Positions 31,596 through 40,021 of a stretch of 64,000 nucleotides of DNA are shown one piece after another. Each line of letters opens with the position of its first letter. Positions within the stretch are counted from its first letter, which is position 1. The translations under genes were made by a program, and so were the position numbers. The DNA lies in contig JAQWMR010000019.1 in NCBI GenBank assembly GCA_029246685.1, positions 62,001 to 126,000 on the forward strand, in the 5' to 3' direction. The DNA comes from Acidimicrobiales bacterium. GTDB taxonomy: Bacteria; Actinomycetota; Acidimicrobiia; Acidimicrobiales; Aldehydirespiratoraceae. The notes below the pieces were generated by a model. It saw only the letters and a list, made by a program, of their open reading frames with translations. It had not been told where the DNA came from and did no database searches.

Positions 31596-32423
31596 CTACT
31601 CCGGATCCGTGTAGTCCGGCGGACGCTTTTCGAAGAAGGCACCGACCGACTCGACCTGATTGGGCGTGCCGATGAGCGAGCCGATCTCGTTGCGCTCCCG
31701 TTCGAACTGGGCGTTGTAGTCCTCGGGCGCCACGCTGTTCACGAGCCGCTTGCCAGCCCGGATCGCGTGTGGGCTCTTGGTGGCGATCAGCTTGGCAAGC
31801 TCCATGGCGCCGTCAAGAGGATCGTCGGTCATGTGTGTTGCGAGTCCGATCTCGACCGCCTCCGGACCGTTGACCTCGCGACCGGTCCAGATCATTTCCT
31901 TCGTCCGGTCCGCTCCGATGAGGGACGGCAGAAGCGACGTGATCGTCATGTCGGGGCTGATGCCCCATCGGATCTCGAGGACGGACATGCGGACGTCCGG
32001 CGTGACGAATCGGATATCGGCCCCGACGGCGAGCTGGCACCCCGCGCCGAACGCGACGCCATGGACCGCGGCGATCACGGGCATCGGCAGCTGGTGCCAG
32101 CCCCACACCGCCTGCTGGGCGTGATGGGTGACGTGCTCGCGTTCCTTCTCGACCCGTCCGATGTTGCCGGTGCTGTCGGACTCGTCTCCGCCGACGCCGC
32201 CGGCCATTGCCTGGAAGCCCGAGAAGTCGAGTCCGGCACAGAACGACGGGCCGTTGCCCGAGAGAACCACGGCGCGGACGGCATTGTTGCAGGCCAGTTC
32301 GTCAGCCGTCTCGACGAGAGCGGCGAACATGCGGCCGTCCATGGCGTTCATCTTGTCGCCGCGGTTGAGGTGGACGTCGGCGACGCCTCCGTCGATCTCC
32401 ACAGTTATGCGGCGTTCACTCAT
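31596..32423 (-). CDS. Enoyl-CoA hydratase/isomerase (crotonase) family protein
   Basis: 275-aa crotonase with SFCAGLDFSGF and GVAFGAGCQLAVGADIRF as oxyanion-hole blocks, an acidic Asp/Glu pair in VLEIRWGISPDM (as in dienoyl-CoA isomerase-like members), and FFEKRPPDYTDP at the end. GGAGGT precedes the ATG, which overlaps the LLM gene stop as ATGA. It is a paralogue of the next gene but clearly divergent. Confidence 0.88.
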   Translation of the reverse strand: MSERRITVEIDGGVADVHLNRGDKMNAMDGRMFAALVETADELACNNAVRAVVLSGNGPSFCAGLDFSGFQAMAGGVGGDESDSTGNIGRVEKEREHVTHHAQQAVWGWHQLPMPVIAAVHGVAFGAGCQLAVGADIRFVTPDVRMSVLEIRWGISPDMTITSLLPSLIGADRTKEMIWTGREVNGPEAVEIGLATHMTDDPLDGAMELAKLIATKSPHAIRAGKRLVNSVAPEDYNAQFERERNEIGSLIGTPNQVESVGAFFEKRPPDYTDPE

Positions 32424-33301
32424 GCGGCACCTCCGGGAGCCAACGCGGCGAGCGCCGCATCATCGATCGCCCCGACGCCGTGTTCGGGATGGAGCGGCTG
32501 AATACAGACGTGCGTCGCGCCGGCATCGGCGTGTTCCTGGAGCCGCGCCTCGATGGCGTCGGCGTCGCCCCAGGCGACCAGGGCGTCGACGAATCGATCG
32601 GACATCCCGTCGATGTCCTCCTCGCTGAAGCCCATGCGAATCCAGGCGTTCCGGTAGCCCGGCGCCCGGGAATAGAACTTCAGAACGCCCGCCCCGGTCT
32701 CGCGGGCCTGCGCGGCGTTGGTGGTGAGCATCACCTTCTGCTCGACGCAGAGGCCGGCGTCGGGGCCCATGACCTCACGCGCGAACGCGGTGTGCTCGGG
32801 CGTCGTGTTGTACGGATGGGCCCCCGTGGCGCGCTCGGCGGCGAGCTCCAGCATTTTCGGGCCGAGGGCGGCGAGATAGACAGGCACCGGTTCGGCGGGC
32901 GGGACCGATGAGTAGCGGGACGCCTCCATACCGTCGAGGTACGTCTTGAGAAACGACAGCGGCTTGTCGTACTCGATGCCCCGCACCTTGTTCACGATCA
33001 CCGGACTCGAGACGCCGAGACCGAGGATCATCCGTCCCCCCGTCTGTTCGGCGACGGTGTTCGCTCCCTGTAGCATCACCCCGGGGTGACGGTTGTAGAT
33101 GTTGGCGATGCCGGTCGCGAGCTTCAGCGCCGACGTGCGGGCGCCGACGTGCGCGAGCAGTGCGAACGGGTCGCGCCCCATCGTCTCCCCCACCCACAGG
33201 GTCGAGTAGCCAAGCGTCTCGAGCTGCGGCCCGAGCGCGCCCACCTGCTCACCCGTCAGCCCCTCAGGCGCCAACCACACACCACGATCCACAGAAGTCA
33301 T
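32420..33301 (-). CDS. LLM-class F420-dependent oxidoreductase
   Basis: 293-aa luciferase-like TIM barrel. LETLGYSTLWVGETMGRDPFALLAH near the N-terminus (in pieces), LATGIANIYNRHPGVMLQGANTVAEQTGGRMILGLGVSS and a C-terminal ALAALAP region fit the actinobacterial F420-dependent group. It probably acts on a lipid-derived intermediate, given the two downstream crotonases in the same operon. F420 synthesis genes are at 53.7-55.3 kb. Confidence 0.86.
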   Translation of the reverse strand: MTSVDRGVWLAPEGLTGEQVGALGPQLETLGYSTLWVGETMGRDPFALLAHVGARTSALKLATGIANIYNRHPGVMLQGANTVAEQTGGRMILGLGVSSPVIVNKVRGIEYDKPLSFLKTYLDGMEASRYSSVPPAEPVPVYLAALGPKMLELAAERATGAHPYNTTPEHTAFAREVMGPDAGLCVEQKVMLTTNAAQARETGAGVLKFYSRAPGYRNAWIRMGFSEEDIDGMSDRFVDALVAWGDADAIEARLQEHADAGATHVCIQPLHPEHGVGAIDDAALAALAPGGAA

Positions 33302-33356
33302 ACGGGCGACGTTAGCGGTCGTTCACTTCCCCCGACGATCCCGAACTCCCTTGATC

Positions 33357-33397
33357 TCTGAAGTCTGAGTTGCGCCATGCGCGACTCAGACTTCAGA
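33357..33397 (-). terminator. 19-bp hairpin with triloop downstream of ahcY
   Basis: TCTGAAGTCTGAGTTGCGC and its complement (one T-G wobble) enclose the loop CAT. It starts nine bases after the ahcY stop. There is no U-tract on the minus strand, so it would be an actinobacterial hairpin-only terminator or an mRNA 3'-end stabiliser. Its arms also carry GTCTGAG/CTCAGAC. Confidence 0.6.
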
Positions 33398-33405
33398 AAG
33401 GAGGG

Positions 33406-34851
33406 TCAGTAGCGGTAGTGGGACGGCTTGTAGGGGCCGTCGACGTTGACGCCGAGATAGTCAGCCTGGTCCTGGCTCATCTGGGTGAGCTTCACGCCGA
33501 GCGAGTCGAGGTGGAGTCGGGCGACTTCCTCGTCGAGTTCCTTGGAGAGGACCTCGACGCCGAGTTCCATCGAACCGGAGTCCTCGTGGAGCTTGATCTG
33601 AGCGAGCACCTGGTTGGTGAACGAGCAGCTCATCACGAAGCTGGGATGTCCCGTGGCGTTACCGAGGTTCAGAAGACGACCCTCGGACAGCACGATGATC
33701 GAGTGACCGTCGGGGAAGACGTACTCATCGACCTGCGGCTTGATGTTGATCTTCTGGACGTCCGACATGCGGTGCAGACCGGCCATGTCGAGCTCGTTGT
33801 CGAAGTGTCCGATGTTGCCGACGATCGCCTGATGCTTCATCTTCGCCATGTGGCCGGCGAGGATGATGTCCTTGTTGCCAGTCGTGGTGATGAAGATGTC
33901 GGCGATGTCGAGTACGGCCTCGAGGGTGTTGACCTCGAAGCCGGACATCGCGGCCTGCAGCGCGCAGATCGGGTCGACTTCGGTGACGATGACGCGGGCG
34001 CCCTGGCCCCGGAGGGACTCGGCGCAGCCCTTGCCGACGTCGCCGTAGCCACACACGACGGCGACCTTGCCGCCGATCATGACGTCGGTCGCACGGTTGA
34101 TGCCGTCGATGAGGCTGTGGCGACAGCCGTAGAGGTTGTCGAACTTCGACTTGGTCACCGCATCGTTGACGTTGATGGCCGGGAACAGCAGCTCGCCGCT
34201 CTCCATCATCTGGTACAGCCGGTGCACGCCGGTGGTCGTCTCCTCGGAGACGCCGCGGATGCCCGGGGCGATGCGGGTGAAGAAATCGGCATCTCGGCTC
34301 GCGATGTCGCGTACACGCTCCATGAAGACGCCCTCTTCTTCAGACGCGTCTTCGCTCGTCTCCGGAATGGCGCCGGCCTTCTCGAACTCGAGACCCTTGT
34401 GGACGAGCATCGTGGCGTCGCCACCGTCGTCGAGGATCAGGTTCGGGCCGCCACCGTCGGGCCAGTGGAACAGCTGCTCGGTCGCCCACCAGTACTCCTC
34501 CAGCGTCTCGCCCTTCCAGGCGAACACCGGGGTGCCTTCGAGCTTGTCGAGCGTGCCGTTCGGGCCCACCGCGACAGCAGCGGCCGCGTGGTCCTGCGTC
34601 GAGAAGATGTTGCAGCTCACCCAACGGACGTCGGCGCCGAGAGCGACGAGCGTCTCGATGAGCACTGCCGTCTGCACGGTCATGTGCAGCGACCCGGCGA
34701 CGCGGGCACCGGCGAGCGGCTGCTCGTCGGCGTACTTGCCCCGCAGGGCCATGAGGCCGGGCATCTCGTGTTCCGCGAGACGGATTTCCTTGCGGCCGAA
34801 CTCGGCCTCGTTGAGGTCCGCGACCTTGTAGTCACCAGCATTCAGAGCCAC
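33406..34851 (-). CDS. ahcY: Adenosylhomocysteinase (S-adenosyl-L-homocysteine hydrolase)
   Basis: 481-aa NAD-dependent hydrolase splitting S-adenosylhomocysteine to adenosine and homocysteine, keeping methylation going. It carries [22 protein letters not shown] (NAD fold, in pieces), [13 protein letters not shown], and the C-terminal Lys-Tyr-rich end PYKPSHYRY that contacts NAD of the neighbouring subunit. The insert of about 40 residues around 150-190 is typical of the plant/actinobacterial type. GTG start with AGGAGG ideally placed. Confidence 0.97.
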   Translation of the reverse strand: MALNAGDYKVADLNEAEFGRKEIRLAEHEMPGLMALRGKYADEQPLAGARVAGSLHMTVQTAVLIETLVALGADVRWVSCNIFSTQDHAAAAVAVGPNGTLDKLEGTPVFAWKGETLEEYWWATEQLFHWPDGGGPNLILDDGGDATMLVHKGLEFEKAGAIPETSEDASEEEGVFMERVRDIASRDADFFTRIAPGIRGVSEETTTGVHRLYQMMESGELLFPAINVNDAVTKSKFDNLYGCRHSLIDGINRATDVMIGGKVAVVCGYGDVGKGCAESLRGQGARVIVTEVDPICALQAAMSGFEVNTLEAVLDIADIFITTTGNKDIILAGHMAKMKHQAIVGNIGHFDNELDMAGLHRMSDVQKINIKPQVDEYVFPDGHSIIVLSEGRLLNLGNATGHPSFVMSCSFTNQVLAQIKLHEDSGSMELGVEVLSKELDEEVARLHLDSLGVKLTQMSQDQADYLGVNVDGPYKPSHYRY

Positions 34852-34935
34852 GGGGGCCCTCCTATTTCGAGATTGTGGTTTGTGGGGAGGGGCCGGGGTC
34901 TACTGACGCCATCTCGGAACAGCCCGCAGCGGACC

Positions 34936-34941
34936 AGTGTA
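34936..34941 (-). promoter_or_regulatory. Possible -10 box of ahcY
   Basis: TACACT on the minus strand lies about 85 bases before the GTG. The -35 position is not convincing. I looked in the leader for an S-adenosylhomocysteine riboswitch and did not recognise its conserved core. Confidence 0.3.
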
Positions 34942-35006
34942 CGGCGCACACGCAGGACGGGGCATGAGCCGCACGACCCACTCCGCCGCGTCCCGCCAGA
35001 CGTGCG

Positions 35007-36170
35007 TCAGCCCAGGTCGCCGACGCCTGCTCGAAAGACCGTCGCCGTGCCCTCGAACGTCACGGGCCCATGGTCGGCAGGCACCCATGCCGCACAACCT
35101 CGGTCGAGAACGTGCCCGGACCCCTCAGCGGTCCCCATCGTGCACAGAAGGATCGCGGGGCCCGGTTCGAGGGTGATCTCACCGTCGAGCTCGATGCGCT
35201 GGAGCGAAAACTCGGGGACCGGCGTGTGGTAGGTCGCAACGCCGCCAACGAGCGCCGGGCGCTGCACGGCCGGGACGATCGGGTTGGCCTCGACCACGTC
35301 GATGAGTGTCGGCACGTCGACGTGTTTCGAGGTGAGCCCGCCGCGAAGCACGTTGTCGGAGTTGGCCATGATCTCGACGCCCGTGCCCTGCAGGTAGGCA
35401 TGCAGGTTCCCGGCGCCGAGGAAGAGCGCCTCGCCCGGCTGCAGCGTGACGAAGTTCAGCAGCAACGCGGTGATGACCCCGGCGTCACCGGGATAGCGCT
35501 CGCCGAGCGCCGCCGCCATGGCCCGCTCGGCCGCGAACGGGCCGTCGCGTTTCTCGGCGCATGCCTCGACGACCGGCACGCTCAACGCCGCAGCGTCTGA
35601 CTGGTCGAGCGTGAGGAGCCATTCGAGGAGCCGACTGAGACCGGCCGGCGACGGGTCGTCGCGCAGCATGCCCGTGACTGTGTCGAGACCGGCGGTGCCG
35701 ATCGTAGCCAGCACGTCGAGCGTGGCCGCAGGATCGCGGAAGCCGCAGAGCGCCTCGAACTCCGTGAGCGCGCAGATCAACTCAGGCTTGTGGAGGCGGT
35801 CGCGAAAGGAGCGGTTGGGGGCGTCGACCGGGATCCCCGCCGCGTCCTCACGAGTGAAGCCGGCCTCGGCTTGAGGAATGGACGGGTGCGCTTGGAGGGA
35901 CAGTGGCGCCGCAGCCGCCAGCACCTTCAGCAGAAACGGCAGCGACCGGAATCTCTCGTTGACTGCCGACCCCAGCGCCGCAACAGGATCAGCCGCGACC
36001 ACTTGGTCGAGGGGATGGTGATCGCATCCGACGAGCGAGGGCGCGCTCGAGTGGGCGCCGAACCAGAGCTCGGCGGCGGGCTCACCGGTGACGGGGCGGC
36101 CGAGCAGCTCGGGGATCGCCGTGGTCGATCCCCAGTCGTAGTCGCGGATCAGCCCATCGAGCAGCTGCAC
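35007..36170 (-). CDS. manA: Mannose-6-phosphate isomerase, class I
   Basis: 387-aa cupin enzyme interconverting fructose-6-P and mannose-6-P, the entry to GDP-mannose. YDWGS near the N-terminus, LQAHPS (zinc-binding Gln/His) and HKPELICALTEFEALCGF (zinc Glu) are class I hallmarks, as is NSDNVLRGGLTSKHVD. GTG at 36170 sits just after the SIS gene stop. It is the last gene of manB-Trm112-SIS-manA. Confidence 0.96.
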   Translation of the reverse strand: MQLLDGLIRDYDWGSTTAIPELLGRPVTGEPAAELWFGAHSSAPSLVGCDHHPLDQVVAADPVAALGSAVNERFRSLPFLLKVLAAAAPLSLQAHPSIPQAEAGFTREDAAGIPVDAPNRSFRDRLHKPELICALTEFEALCGFRDPAATLDVLATIGTAGLDTVTGMLRDDPSPAGLSRLLEWLLTLDQSDAAALSVPVVEACAEKRDGPFAAERAMAAALGERYPGDAGVITALLLNFVTLQPGEALFLGAGNLHAYLQGTGVEIMANSDNVLRGGLTSKHVDVPTLIDVVEANPIVPAVQRPALVGGVATYHTPVPEFSLQRIELDGEITLEPGPAILLCTMGTAEGSGHVLDRGCAAWVPADHGPVTFEGTATVFRAGVGDLG

Positions 36171-36172
36171 CT

Positions 36173-37120
36173 TCAGCCACCTGTTCGCCGCACGAGCGCG
36201 GCAGCGATGGCATCGGCCAGCAGCACGAGGTCGAGGAGTTGTGCAAGCGGGCCGTCGCCCTCGGCGACAAACGTGTGGATCTCGTCGAACGCGCCGTCGA
36301 GCAGCGCCACTCCCCCGTCGAGACCGTCGGGCTCAAAGTCATGACGTAGAACGATGAGTACGGCACCGTTGACCGTCGCATCGGAGAGCCGCACACCGGT
36401 TTCGACATCGGCCGGGCCGGTCGGCAGCCGGCGGCGCACCGCAGCGACGCCGCCGACGCGATCGATCTCCTGCACCCAGCGACGGGCTGCGTGCTTGCCC
36501 ATGGCGCCGGCGCCGGTGACGATCGCCACCCGGCCCAGCAACACATCGGCCAGCGCTTCGATCGCGGCGAGGTCATCGTCGAGCGCGGCGTGGCGAGTGG
36601 CGAGCTGCTCGGCGACACCCGAGATCGCGCGGCTCATGCCCTGAGCGAGGCCGAGGCGCTCGAGCAAGACGAGGACCGGGACGATCGACACCCCGAGGCC
36701 GACGGCGGGCCCGGCTTCGGGGTCTACGGGCACGATGGGAACGCCCCACTCAACGCACTGCTCACGGAGTGCACCGCCCGACGTGACGGCAACGAGCCGA
36801 GCCTCGGCGTCACGGGCCACTTCGACGGCAGCCAGAGTGGCCCGCTCGTCGCCGGATGGCGACAGCGCGATGGCGAGCGTGGACGGCCCCACCCACGCGG
36901 GGCAGCGAGCGCCGGTGGCGACGATCGGGACGGAGCCTCGGATCTCGCCGATCGCTTCGATCACATCGGCGGCCACTCGGCCCCCGCCGACGCCGAGGAT
37001 GGCGACCTGCGTGATGCCGTCTCGTTCGGGCAGTTCGTCCACATCGGCAGCAGCGACCGCCGCATCACGCACCTGATCCGGCAGGTGGCGCAAGGCCTCG
37101 AGTAGCTCCTCGGCAGACAT
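36173..37120 (-). CDS. SIS-domain phosphoglucose/phosphomannose isomerase-like protein
   Basis: 315-aa protein with two sugar-isomerase subdomains. The first has GVGGGRVAADVIEAI and the substrate loop LSPSGDERAT; the second is more decayed (TGAGAMGKHAARRW, and LRHDFEPDGLD). It resembles the actinobacterial protein always found next to manA and manB, related to bifunctional phosphoglucose/phosphomannose isomerases. The first Gly-rich loop lacks the usual GxGxSG serine (GVGGGR), so activity is uncertain. Confidence 0.82.
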   Translation of the reverse strand: MSAEELLEALRHLPDQVRDAAVAAADVDELPERDGITQVAILGVGGGRVAADVIEAIGEIRGSVPIVATGARCPAWVGPSTLAIALSPSGDERATLAAVEVARDAEARLVAVTSGGALREQCVEWGVPIVPVDPEAGPAVGLGVSIVPVLVLLERLGLAQGMSRAISGVAEQLATRHAALDDDLAAIEALADVLLGRVAIVTGAGAMGKHAARRWVQEIDRVGGVAAVRRRLPTGPADVETGVRLSDATVNGAVLIVLRHDFEPDGLDGGVALLDGAFDEIHTFVAEGDGPLAQLLDLVLLADAIAAALVRRTGG

Positions 37121-37132
37121 GGGACGGGGCGA

Positions 37133-37372
37133 TCAGGCCTCGAACGTCGGCGAGATGCCGTCCGCCTCGACTTTTGCCATCACGCGGGCGTGTTCGTCGT
37201 CGGCAACATCGTCGGCCTCGTCGGGCAACATCACCGGGATGTCGCCCTCGTGGATCCGGTAGCGCTTCTGCAGGCGCGGGTTGTAGAGCGCGGCTTCGTC
37301 TTCGAGGTAATAGAGCGGGCCCTTGTCGGTCGGGCAGGCGAGGATCTCGAGCAGGCGGGCGTCGAGGGTCAT
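37133..37372 (-). CDS. Trm112-family small protein
   Basis: 79 aa, starting MTLDARLLEILACPTDKGPLYY, the Trm112/COG2835 signature. Only one Cys of the usual zinc set is kept. In eukaryotes Trm112 activates methyltransferases; in actinobacteria the gene travels with manB and SIS and its role is unclear. The ATG has GGAGG in front. Confidence 0.9.
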   Translation of the reverse strand: MTLDARLLEILACPTDKGPLYYLEDEAALYNPRLQKRYRIHEGDIPVMLPDEADDVADDEHARVMAKVEADGISPTFEA

Positions 37373-37442
37373 TGCGGTCCTCCAGGAACGGCGGGTGCCA
37401 GACAGTCAATCAGCAAAGGGCGCGAACCCGCTGCCGACGGCG

Positions 37443-38786
37443 TCAGTTGAAGTGAGCCCGGACCTCATCGACACGGCGGTCGACCTCCTCGGCGGTGGCC
37501 GCCTCGAGGTTGAGACGAAGCAGCGGCTCCGTGTTGGACGGACGCAGGTTGAACCACCAGTCGCCAAAGTCGGCCGTGAGGCCGTCCATGCGGTCCTGAG
37601 ACGCGTCCCCGTAGGACTCGGCGACCCGGTCGATCACGGCAGCTGCGTCGTCGACCGTGGTGTTGATCTCGCCGCTCGCCGCATAGCGGTCCAAGGTGGA
37701 CACGAGATCGGCGAGGCCCGTTGGATGGTTGCTGAGCGCCTCAAGCACGACCAACGCGGCGATCAGACCGCTGTCGGCCCGGAAGTTGTCTCGGAAGTAG
37801 TAGTGACCCGAGTGTTCGCCTCCGAAGACGGCACCGGTCTCGGCCATGACCTGCTTGATGAAGCTGTGGCCGACTCGGGTACGAACGGCGGTTCCGCCAC
37901 CCTCGGCGATCACCTCAGGAACAGTCTTCGAACAAATCAGATTGTGTATCACCGTGGAGCCGGGCTCGCGAGCAAGGATCGAACGGGCGACCATCGCCGT
38001 GGTGAGCGAGCCCGAAATCGCGCGGGCAGTCTCGTCCACGAGGAACACACGGTCGGCGTCACCATCGAAGGCAAGACCGATGTCGGCGTTCGTGGCGAGC
38101 ACGCGCGCCATCAGGTCCTTCTGGTTCTCCGGCTGGATCGGATCGGCGGGATGGTTCGGGAAGGTGCCGTCCAACTCCGGATACATGTGGTCCACGGCGA
38201 ACGGCAGGCTCGCCATGACTGCTGGCAGCACGAGTCCACCCATGCCGTTCGCGGTGTCGGCAACGACTTTGAGCGGCTTCAGCGCGCTGACATCGACGAA
38301 CGAGTGCACGTGCTCGACGTAGCCGGCGAGCATGTCCTGCTGCGACCGACTCCCGGTGCTTCCCGATGGATCGGGACCGGCGATCGCCATCTGCTTGATC
38401 GCGTCGAGGCCGGAGTCGGAACCGATCGGTGCGGCCTTGGCGAGGCACATCTTGACGCCGTTGTAGCCGGCGGGATTGTGGGACGCCGTGAACACCGCTC
38501 CAGGCATCTCGAGGACGCCGGACGCGTAGTACATCATGTCGGTCGCACAGAGCCCGACGTCCACGATGTCCACACCGTGCTCGATAGCGCCGTCGCCGAA
38601 CGCAGTTGAGAACTCGCCACCCTCTGGGCGCATGTCGTGGCCCACCACGATGGAGGTCTCGCCCTTCTCGGCGATGAAACGGGCGAAGGCACCGCCGATC
38701 GCCCGGGCGCCGTCGGCGTCGAACTGGTCGGGGACGGTGCCCCTCACGTCGTATGCCTTGAAGATCGCGTCGAAGTCGGTCGTCAC
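37443..38786 (-). CDS. manB: Phosphomannomutase/phosphoglucomutase
   Basis: 447-aa alpha-D-phosphohexomutase. YDVRGTVP is the N-terminal loop, TASHNPAGYNG carries the phosphoserine, DGDADR the magnesium site, GGEHSGHYYF the sugar loop, and RPSNTEPLLRLN the phosphate site. It converts mannose-6-P to mannose-1-P for GDP-mannose synthesis, and perhaps glucose phosphates too. GTG start. The gene heads the manB-Trm112-SIS-manA cluster. Confidence 0.95.
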   Translation of the reverse strand: MTTDFDAIFKAYDVRGTVPDQFDADGARAIGGAFARFIAEKGETSIVVGHDMRPEGGEFSTAFGDGAIEHGVDIVDVGLCATDMMYYASGVLEMPGAVFTASHNPAGYNGVKMCLAKAAPIGSDSGLDAIKQMAIAGPDPSGSTGSRSQQDMLAGYVEHVHSFVDVSALKPLKVVADTANGMGGLVLPAVMASLPFAVDHMYPELDGTFPNHPADPIQPENQKDLMARVLATNADIGLAFDGDADRVFLVDETARAISGSLTTAMVARSILAREPGSTVIHNLICSKTVPEVIAEGGGTAVRTRVGHSFIKQVMAETGAVFGGEHSGHYYFRDNFRADSGLIAALVVLEALSNHPTGLADLVSTLDRYAASGEINTTVDDAAAVIDRVAESYGDASQDRMDGLTADFGDWWFNLRPSNTEPLLRLNLEAATAEEVDRRVDEVRAHFN

Positions 38787-38827
38787 AGTGCAAATCTACT
38801 TTCGGGTATGGGAGACAGGATCGATGC

Positions 38828-40021
38828 TCACGAGCCCGTCGGCAGTGCGTCGGCGGAAAGCGAGGGATAGACACCCTGCGTGGCATTGCGTCGGATGCGA
38901 AGGATGTCACGACCCACGGCGAGTCCGTCGTGGAGTGCCCGCACCGTGCTGGTCTCGCTGTTGACGACCTCCACGGGCACCTCCTTGAGGGAGAGGCCGT
39001 AGCGCTCGATCAGGTGGAGAATCTCGATGTCGAACGCAAAGCCGTCGATCTTGCCGGCGCCGAGTACAACGCGGCCGATATCGCTGCGAAACGCCTTGCA
39101 GCCGCATTGGGTGTCTCGGTAGTTGCCGAGGAGAAGGATGTTCGTCGCCATATTTACGACCCGACTTCCGAAGGAGCGCAGCGCCGACGTGCCCACGAGC
39201 GTGTCGGAGTCGTTGTCATGACGGTTGCCCACGACGACGTCATATCCCGACTCCACTGCGTCGAGCATCGGCACCAGTTGGCCAGGCGCGTAGGCGAGGT
39301 CGGCGTCGGTGAACGCAACCGTTCGGCCCCGGGCCACGAGCACGCCTGCCCGGACAGCGGCGCCTTTGCCGCGATTCTCCGGTTGCACGATGACCTGGTC
39401 CGCGCCGGCCGAGCGGGCGACTGCCGCCGTGTCGTCGCTGGAGCCGTCGTCCACGACGACGATCTCGAGGTCACCGGCCTGGTCGAGTTTGCCCAGCTCC
39501 GATCGGATTCGGGCGACGGTGTCAGCGATGCGCGTCTCCTCATGGAAGGCCGGCACGACGACAGACAGTCGATGGTCGCCCTCCGCCGGTGGCCGGCCGG
39601 ACGGCTGATCCTGGTCGCGGCGAACCGCGCGGAACAGCACGAGCCTGTGGCCCACGGTCCGAATCACCGCCGCCGCGCCGATCGCCAGCAGCTTGGCCGG
39701 GAAAACGGCCGGCGAAGTGACCAAGGTGAACACCAGAAGATCCACAAGACCGGCGAGCACAGCCACCGTCGCGAACACCGGCGGCTGACGGATCCAGCGA
39801 TCGAGTCGGTCGCCTCGCAACGTCACGCGCCGGTGCAGCACGTAGGACGCGGGTGCAGCGACGCCGAGCGCGATGAGGTCAGCCAGCCACCGATCGACGT
39901 CTGCCTCCGTCAGGAGAACGACGAGCCCGAGGTCGATCGCGGTCGCCAACAGGCCGACGAGCGCGAAACGGCTCGGGGTGGGCCGGTCGGCCAGAGCCGG
40001 GGACGCGAGACGACCGGTCAC
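38828..40021 (-). CDS. GtrA domain fused to a DPM1-like GT2 glycosyltransferase
   Basis: 397 aa. Residues about 15-130 form four TM helices of the GtrA type (FALVGLLATAIDLGLVVLL, RRVTLRG, and a later AIGAAAVIRTVGHRLVLF). Residues about 150-390 are a GT2 domain: SVVVPAFHEETRI, VVDDGSSDDT, FTDADLAY (DxD) and VVGNRH. GT2 dolichol/polyprenol-phosphate mannosyl or glucosyl transferases normally have GtrA at the C-terminus or as a separate gene. It should make a polyprenol-phosphate sugar donor for the large membrane transferases nearby. GTG overlaps the upstream stop as GTGA. Confidence 0.88.
   Translation of the reverse strand: MTGRLASPALADRPTPSRFALVGLLATAIDLGLVVLLTEADVDRWLADLIALGVAAPASYVLHRRVTLRGDRLDRWIRQPPVFATVAVLAGLVDLLVFTLVTSPAVFPAKLLAIGAAAVIRTVGHRLVLFRAVRRDQDQPSGRPPAEGDHRLSVVVPAFHEETRIADTVARIRSELGKLDQAGDLEIVVVDDGSSDDTAAVARSAGADQVIVQPENRGKGAAVRAGVLVARGRTVAFTDADLAYAPGQLVPMLDAVESGYDVVVGNRHDNDSDTLVGTSALRSFGSRVVNMATNILLLGNYRDTQCGCKAFRSDIGRVVLGAGKIDGFAFDIEILHLIERYGLSLKEVPVEVVNSETSTVRALHDGLAVGRDILRIRRNATQGVYPSLSADALPTGS

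Noticed and set aside
34852..35006. S-adenosylhomocysteine riboswitch before ahcY
   Set aside because: The conserved riboswitch core could not be recognised in the 155-base leader.
33370..35232. 620-codon plus-strand open frame
   Set aside because: It is the reverse complement of ahcY and part of manA and has no protein-like pattern.
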